A stretch of 9,991 nt of DNA from Acidiferrobacter sp. (GTDB taxonomy: Bacteria; Pseudomonadota; Gammaproteobacteria; Acidiferrobacterales; Acidiferrobacteraceae), in the NCBI GenBank assembly GCA_027335965.1, contig DAHWGZ010000050.1:1-9991 (forward strand), given 5' to 3'. A model generated the notes under the pieces. The model was not told the DNA's origin. It made no database searches and saw nothing but the letters and a program-made list of their open reading frames with translations. This document shows positions 6,745 to 9,991 of this stretch, piece after piece. The position numbers and the translations under genes were made by a program. Within the stretch, counting starts at the first letter, position 1. Each line of letters starts with the position of its first letter.

Positions 6745-7980
6745 CTACGGTTTTGGTTGGCTTTTCTTGGGTTTAACCGGAGGCATGCCACTAATGGCCA
6801 TGACATTCTTTACAGGCAAGACGATGATCGTAGTCGATTGATAGGCACTTCTATCCCGGCAGGCCGCCGTCGTGGTCGTCACGAAAAACGAGCGCCTGGA
6901 CCTCCATATCTGGCACAATTCGTAGTTGTATGGCGTGTTCAACTGGTGGATCTTGGTCCCTATTTTCACAGACGGCATGCTTGAAAGAATCGGGTCTTTC
7001 TTCTTCAGGGAGTACACATACACCCGGCCACCAAACCCAAGCTCCCTTACGACGTAAAGGGGCAGGCTAAAGAACAGGCTCGCGCCTACGACGAAAAACC
7101 ATATTAACCCGAAAAAGGCCGCCATAGCCGCTATGACCATGCTCTTATTATGGGCATCCCACCGTTCACGGCTCGACAGCATGCTGTCTATAAGCCACCA
7201 CGATATGGTGCTTACGCATACCCCGAATTCCACAACCGCTATGAGAATGGCTATGGCGCTGATTTTCGTCACGGACGTTGATTCATTTGCGCGCACGAGC
7301 TCGCTATGGGGCCACAACAGAACCGTAAATGAGATGGCGAACAGCACCCCTAATACGCGACTGGCAGTCGCGATCAACTTTACCCAACCGAAGATATGCG
7401 GGATATTGGATATGTCTGCCGCTAGCGCGGGACTGTCTTTTTCATTTACGCAGGGCGCCTCATGATCTCCATGATGCCCGCGATGTTCGCGGCTTTTAGA
7501 CATCGCGCATTTCGAGCACGCGACATCCAGGAGAGCAGCGGAGCATATGGCTATTATTGCCAAAGGCAATAGGGTCCACTTGCTTGATCCGTTAATAAAG
7601 AAGAGCACCACTATCGCGAGGACAAGTAGAATAGACTCCATGAATATATTTTGTATCGAACTGTATTCGAGCCACACAGGTTGGGTTTTTGCGACTGGGA
7701 TCTGTATAATTGCTTGGAATATAATTGGAAATATGAGCACCATGGTTACTACGGCGAAAGCGTATTCGGCCGAGGCGGGCAGCCAGGGTAAAGATAGAGG
7801 ATTCGGCTCGAGCCATTGAGCATGATGCTCTGACAGGTAAATGGACGTTGTCATGTCGGCTATGACAACCGCGACCACGGTTAGAAGAGCCGACAGAGAG
7901 ACCACGGCGCTCGCAAGGGTGGCAAATATTCTGTACCAGCTGGGATATGCTTTTGTGGCGCTTTTTGCGTCATTGCTCAT
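6745..7980 (-). CDS. Unrecognised seven-helix membrane protein with His/Cys-rich loop, atypical base composition
   Basis: I do not recognise a family. The product has 411 residues with about seven hydrophobic segments, near 17-42, 72-97, 112-129, 134-152, 197-223, 238-264 and 281-306. A soluble C-terminal tail of about 100 residues ends in a Lys/Pro-rich stretch (KPKKSQPKP). Between helices 4 and 5 lies a loop with CSKC (155-158), REHRGHHGDHE (164-174) and Cys177, a plausible metal-binding patch. The start is well supported: GGAGG (complement of 7990-7994) lies 9 nt before the ATG. The DNA is clearly AT-richer than its neighbours (lines 7561-7620 and 7681-7740 are about 47 % and 37 % GC, against about 78 % for 3721-3780) and uses AT-ending codons, which suggests horizontal acquisition. 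It stands alone, divergent from trhA. The open frame over 1.2 kb with orderly helices argues for a real gene. Transporter, sensor or defence-effector roles are all open. Confidence 0.8.
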   Translation of the reverse strand: MSNDAKSATKAYPSWYRIFATLASAVVSLSALLTVVAVVIADMTTSIYLSEHHAQWLEPNPLSLPWLPASAEYAFAVVTMVLIFPIIFQAIIQIPVAKTQPVWLEYSSIQNIFMESILLVLAIVVLFFINGSSKWTLLPLAIIAICSAALLDVACSKCAMSKSREHRGHHGDHEAPCVNEKDSPALAADISNIPHIFGWVKLIATASRVLGVLFAISFTVLLWPHSELVRANESTSVTKISAIAILIAVVEFGVCVSTISWWLIDSMLSSRERWDAHNKSMVIAAMAAFFGLIWFFVVGASLFFSLPLYVVRELGFGGRVYVYSLKKKDPILSSMPSVKIGTKIHQLNTPYNYELCQIWRSRRSFFVTTTTAACRDRSAYQSTTIIVLPVKNVMAISGMPPVKPKKSQPKP

Positions 7981-7989
7981 GAATTACCG

Positions 7990-7994
7990 CCTCC
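7990..7994 (-). promoter_or_regulatory. Ribosome binding site of the AT-rich membrane protein gene
   Basis: On the minus strand GGAGG stands 9 nt before the ATG that reads from 7980. It fixes this start. Confidence 0.65.
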
Positions 7995-8012
7995 CGTTTT
8001 TCTAAGTGATGT

Positions 8013-8062
8013 TTTTGGTGCTGGCGCGAATCAGCGGGCTTTCGCGTAACGGCTTTTGGTGC
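8013..8062. repeat. Two direct TTTTGGTGC repeats, 41 bp apart, in the divergent promoter region
   Basis: TTTTGGTGC occurs at 8013-8021 and again at 8054-8062, on the same face of the helix to within a fraction of a turn (41 bp is about four turns). The second copy lies just upstream of the trhA -35 box. They may be operator half-sites for a regulator shared by the divergent genes, or chance. Confidence 0.35.
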
Positions 8063-8065
8063 CCA

Positions 8066-8094
8066 CTGAAAGGTGGCGGATACTGTGCTATAGT
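8066..8094 (+). promoter_or_regulatory. Extended -10 promoter of trhA
   Basis: CTGAAA (8066-8071; four of six matches to TTGACA) is separated by 17 bp from TATAGT (8089-8094). A TG one base upstream makes TGCTATAGT, an extended -10 element. Transcription would start near 8101, giving a very short leader of about 13 nt before the GTG at 8114. Confidence 0.55.
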
Positions 8095-8104
8095 GAGGCG
8101 TACT

Positions 8105-8109
8105 GGAGG
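8105..8109 (+). promoter_or_regulatory. Ribosome binding site deciding the trhA GTG start
   Basis: GGAGG stands 4 nt before GTG 8114. The longer open frame from 8006 would begin upstream of the predicted promoter and add 36 residues not seen in the family. Confidence 0.65.
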
Positions 8110-8113
8110 GTTT

Positions 8114-8749
8114 GTGCTACGCTCCGAACGATTCAATAGTCTTAGTCATGTCGCAGGCGGTCTGCTCGCCATCGCGGGCACCGTCGTATTGATCGTGTTC
8201 GCCGCCCTGCGCGGGGACCCTTGGCGCATCGTGAGTTTCAGCATCTACGGGCTTACGCTCGTATTCCTGTATGCCATGTCGGGCCTCTATCATGGCCTGA
8301 CGGGCCGCGCGCGAGCGGTGTTCAAGCGACTCGACCATGTCGCCATCTATCTTTTGATTGCCGGAACCTACACGCCCTTCGTGCTGGGGCCCTTGCGGGG
8401 ACCGTGGGGCTGGTCTTTGTTCGGGGTCCTATGGAGTCTTGCGGCGCTTGGCATCGTTCAGGAATTCATCCCTCAGAAATCGCGGCGGCTGTCGATGATC
8501 TTCTACGGCGTCATGGGGTGGTTGATCGTCATCGCCTTGCAGCCCCTCATGCGTCACCTGCCCCCGGCGGGCTTTGCATGGCTTGCCGCCGGCGGGGTGT
8601 TGTACACCGTGGGCGCGATATTTTTCCTCTTTGACGAGAAATGGCCGTTGGCCCACGAGATCTGGCATCTCTTCGTCTTGGGGGGGAGCATCGCCCAATA
8701 CTGCGCGGTGCTGTTTTATATCGGGCTCATGCCCGTGCGCGCCGCGTAG
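8114..8749 (+). CDS. trhA: TrhA / hemolysin III family (PAQR-type) seven-helix membrane protein
   Basis: An inner-membrane protein of the HlyIII/PAQR superfamily, 211 residues, the usual bacterial length. It begins with the family signature ERFNSLSHVAGG (residues 5-16) and continues through about seven hydrophobic segments. The family's metal-site residues are visible: SGLYH (His60), LDHVAIYLLIAGTYTPF (Asp74-His75) and a C-terminal HEIWH (His181 and His185). In characterised relatives these bind zinc and the fold resembles ceramide hydrolases. The bacterial proteins are linked to membrane homeostasis; the name hemolysin III comes from an early Bacillus cereus study and toxin activity should not be assumed. 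It uses a GTG start, its own extended -10 promoter and a nearly leaderless mRNA. The region directly upstream belongs to the AT-rich insert's divergent promoter. No neighbour clearly shares its function. Confidence 0.93.
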   Translation: MLRSERFNSLSHVAGGLLAIAGTVVLIVFAALRGDPWRIVSFSIYGLTLVFLYAMSGLYHGLTGRARAVFKRLDHVAIYLLIAGTYTPFVLGPLRGPWGWSLFGVLWSLAALGIVQEFIPQKSRRLSMIFYGVMGWLIVIALQPLMRHLPPAGFAWLAAGGVLYTVGAIFFLFDEKWPLAHEIWHLFVLGGSIAQYCAVLFYIGLMPVRAA

Positions 8750-8765
8750 CCCCTCGCGGCCGCGC
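8737..8765. terminator. Strong GC hairpin between convergent trhA and hemerythrin genes
   Basis: GCGCGCCGCG (8737-8746) pairs with CGCGG-C-CGCGC (8755-8765), ten base pairs with one bulged C and an 8-nt loop that contains the trhA stop codon. Being nearly symmetrical, it would form in both transcripts. There is no T run, so it could act as a stabilising or Rho-assisted 3' end rather than a classical intrinsic terminator. Confidence 0.4.
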
Positions 8766-8767
8766 CG

Positions 8768-9457
8768 TCAGGCGATGGGGGATGACAAGCGCCGGCGGAC
8801 CTCGCTTAAAAGCGCCTCGTGCCCGACGCTCGCGGCCCGCTCCCAGGCACCGAACAGCAACGTCTCTTCCCGGAACTCGTGCTTATTGAGGCTTGCGGCG
8901 ATGAGGCCAAGCCATGTATCCAGGTCCTTGCAGGACTCCTCGGGGGCCGCGCACACCTCCTGGATCGCATCCAGCTGGACCAGGATGTCGTCATGCTCGC
9001 GGCGCATGAGCGCCGTCGGTTCCTCGGCATCGCGGGCAGCGAGGGGCGCCAGGAGATCGTTTTCGATGAGGATGTGGGCGCGCAGGGCGCGATCGAAGGC
9101 CGCGACCTCCGAGACCGCCTCACGCCACTGCCCGCCATGGATCAAGGACAGCGAGCGGACGAGACGCGCATCCATATCGTCATGGTCGCGGCGCAGGGTG
9201 TCGGCAAGCGCGAGCGCCTCGCCCGGGCCGCGAACGTGCAGGGTGATCAGATAACCCTGCCCGTCGGCGGCGGCCCGCCAGACGAGCGTATGGCGCATGT
9301 GATTCTGGAGCTGGGCCATGAGCAGGGTCGGCTCCTCGGGGCTCCAGACACGCAAGGACTCCCCAGGCCCCATCTCGCGCAAGACGGAGTAGGCGTAGGT
9401 GGCCACCGGCACGCCTTGCGGCGTCAGGCGCAGATCAAGGACGTAGCAGCACGACAT
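8768..9457 (-). CDS. DUF2249-hemerythrin (HHE) fusion protein
   Basis: A 229-residue soluble protein with two domains. Residues 1-78 (VLDLRLTPQGVP; LLMAQLQNHM; LITLHVRG) resemble DUF2249, a TusA-like alpha/beta domain common in genes linked to denitrification and respiratory stress. Residues 85-215 form a hemerythrin-like four-helix bundle. The candidate diiron ligands are all present: His92 (RRDHDDMDARL), His128 and Glu132 (HILIE), His155 (RREHDDI), His193 and Glu197 (HEFRE). Such proteins bind O2 or NO, or protect and repair iron centres. The start ATG at 9457 has GAGG 6 nt upstream; the frame continues farther upstream but only as an overlap with the flavoprotein gene. It lies 8 bp after that gene's stop and is surely cotranscribed. 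An N-terminal Cys pair (Cys3-Cys4) is unusual and may be redox-active. Confidence 0.87.
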   Translation of the reverse strand: MSCCYVLDLRLTPQGVPVATYAYSVLREMGPGESLRVWSPEEPTLLMAQLQNHMRHTLVWRAAADGQGYLITLHVRGPGEALALADTLRRDHDDMDARLVRSLSLIHGGQWREAVSEVAAFDRALRAHILIENDLLAPLAARDAEEPTALMRREHDDILVQLDAIQEVCAAPEESCKDLDTWLGLIAASLNKHEFREETLLFGAWERAASVGHEALLSEVRRRLSSPIA

Positions 9458-9465
9458 GCGGCGCC

Positions 9466-9991
9466 TCAGGCGATGAGGGAGACGGCTGGGCGTGGCGCCT
9501 GGACCGGCGCGACCCCCGTCAGAAGATATTCGAGGAGATCGCGTACCGGACGGATCTCGCGGCCAAAAGGCAGGGGCGAGCCCCCCCGGAAAAACAGCCC
9601 GTGCTCGACATTGCCCTTGGCCGCCGCCGCGAGCTGGGTCTCGATGCAGAATTGCCCGGCCTCGGGATTCCCGTCCTTGAAGCCGCAGTGGCTCAGGCAC
9701 TCGAGGCGGCTCGCGCACCCCCCGCAGCGGTCCGTGGCGCGGGCCTTCAAGAGGGTCTCGCGCGCCAGATAGCGCTTGAGCCAGGGGGTAAGCACCGCGC
9801 GCGCCGGCAGGCCGGCGGCGCTCATGAACGTAACGATGTCCTCGCCGCGCGCCTCGGCCAACACCCGCTTGAAGTTCGGGTGCGCATCGCACTCCTCGGT
9901 CACCGCGAACGCCGTACCCAGTTGCACGCCGGAGGCACCACGATCGAGCAGATCGCGAATGGCGCGGAACGAGCCGATGCCCCCCGCCGGA
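9466..9991 (-). CDS. Nitronate monooxygenase-type NAD(P)H flavin oxidoreductase, C-terminal part, with Cys cluster
   Basis: The C-terminal 175 residues of a TIM-barrel flavoprotein; the N-terminus lies beyond the right edge. The visible start PAGGIGSFRAIRDLLDRGAS followed by GVQLGTAFAVTEECDAHPNFK is the FMN-phosphate-binding end of the nitronate monooxygenase / 2-nitropropane dioxygenase-like family, which oxidises nitroalkanes or their nitronates. GLPARAVLTPWLKRYL follows, as in family members. An extra Cys-rich tail then appears: CGGC, then ECLSHC, then QFC (spacing C-x2-C-x5-C-x3-C-x12-C), ending in GLFFRGGSPLPFGREIRPVRDLLEYLL. The Cys set could hold an iron-sulfur cluster or zinc and is not part of the basic enzyme. 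It is the first gene of a pair with the DUF2249-hemerythrin gene. The catalytic His region is not in the window, so the enzyme class is inferred from the C-terminus alone. Confidence 0.85.
   Translation of the reverse strand, partial: PAGGIGSFRAIRDLLDRGASGVQLGTAFAVTEECDAHPNFKRVLAEARGEDIVTFMSAAGLPARAVLTPWLKRYLARETLLKARATDRCGGCASRLECLSHCGFKDGNPEAGQFCIETQLAAAAKGNVEHGLFFRGGSPLPFGREIRPVRDLLEYLLTGVAPVQAPRPAVSLIA

Noticed and set aside
6635..6841. Plus-strand frame overlapping the end of the AT-rich membrane gene
   Set aside because: It is antisense to the long, well-formed membrane protein, has no clear ribosome site, and lacks recognisable protein features.
8819..9772. Long plus-strand frame opposite the hemerythrin and flavoprotein genes
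   Set aside because: It is the antisense shadow of two genes with complete ligand and motif sets; no family motif in the translation.
1..9991. CRISPR array, tRNA, rRNA or transposase
   Set aside because: No regularly spaced repeats, no cloverleaf or ribosomal RNA sequence, and no transposase or integrase motif were seen on either strand.

Overview
The window is about 10 kb of a GC-rich bacterial chromosome. The gene content and order (rodA-rlpA-dat-ybeD-lipB-lipA) and the close match of the predicted proteins to gammaproteobacterial families point to a gammaproteobacterium. An Acidiferrobacter-like or other chemolithotrophic lineage is possible, but no marker here proves it. Both ends cut through genes.

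Left block (1-5175, all + strand): the C-terminal half of the peptidoglycan glycosyltransferase RodA, then the septal lipoprotein RlpA, a D-amino-acid aminotransferase (Dat), the lipoylation set YbeD-LipB-LipA, and a membrane-anchored DUF218 (ElyC/YdcF-type) envelope protein. From dat onward the genes overlap at their stop and start codons, which looks like one translationally coupled operon. It probably starts at a TATAAT box near 1509 in the 215-bp gap between rlpA and dat. The block combines wall synthesis (RodA, RlpA, D-Glu/D-Ala supply, DUF218) with octanoyl transfer and sulfur insertion for lipoyl cofactor assembly. RlpA lacks two of the three residues reported as essential for its lytic transglycosylase activity.

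Middle block (5251-6441, + strand): three small genes resembling the yqjD-yqjE-yqjK type membrane stress module. They encode a DUF883-like tail-anchored protein, a YqjE/holin-III-type two-helix protein, and a DUF3618-like protein with a glycine-rich membrane helix. They are followed by 303 bp without a credible gene.

Accessory insert (6745-7980, - strand): one 411-residue protein with about seven transmembrane segments and a His/Cys-rich loop. Sampled lines of its DNA are only about 37-47 % GC, against about 78 % in a sampled lipA line. I do not recognise the family. It is the best candidate here for something undescribed and was probably acquired horizontally.

Right block: trhA/hlyIII (PAQR-type membrane protein, + strand) has its own extended -10 promoter. 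It converges on a - strand pair: a DUF2249-hemerythrin fusion and, immediately upstream of it, a nitronate-monooxygenase-type flavoprotein with a Cys-rich C-terminus that runs off the right edge. That pair suggests handling of reactive nitrogen or oxygen species, but this is inference.
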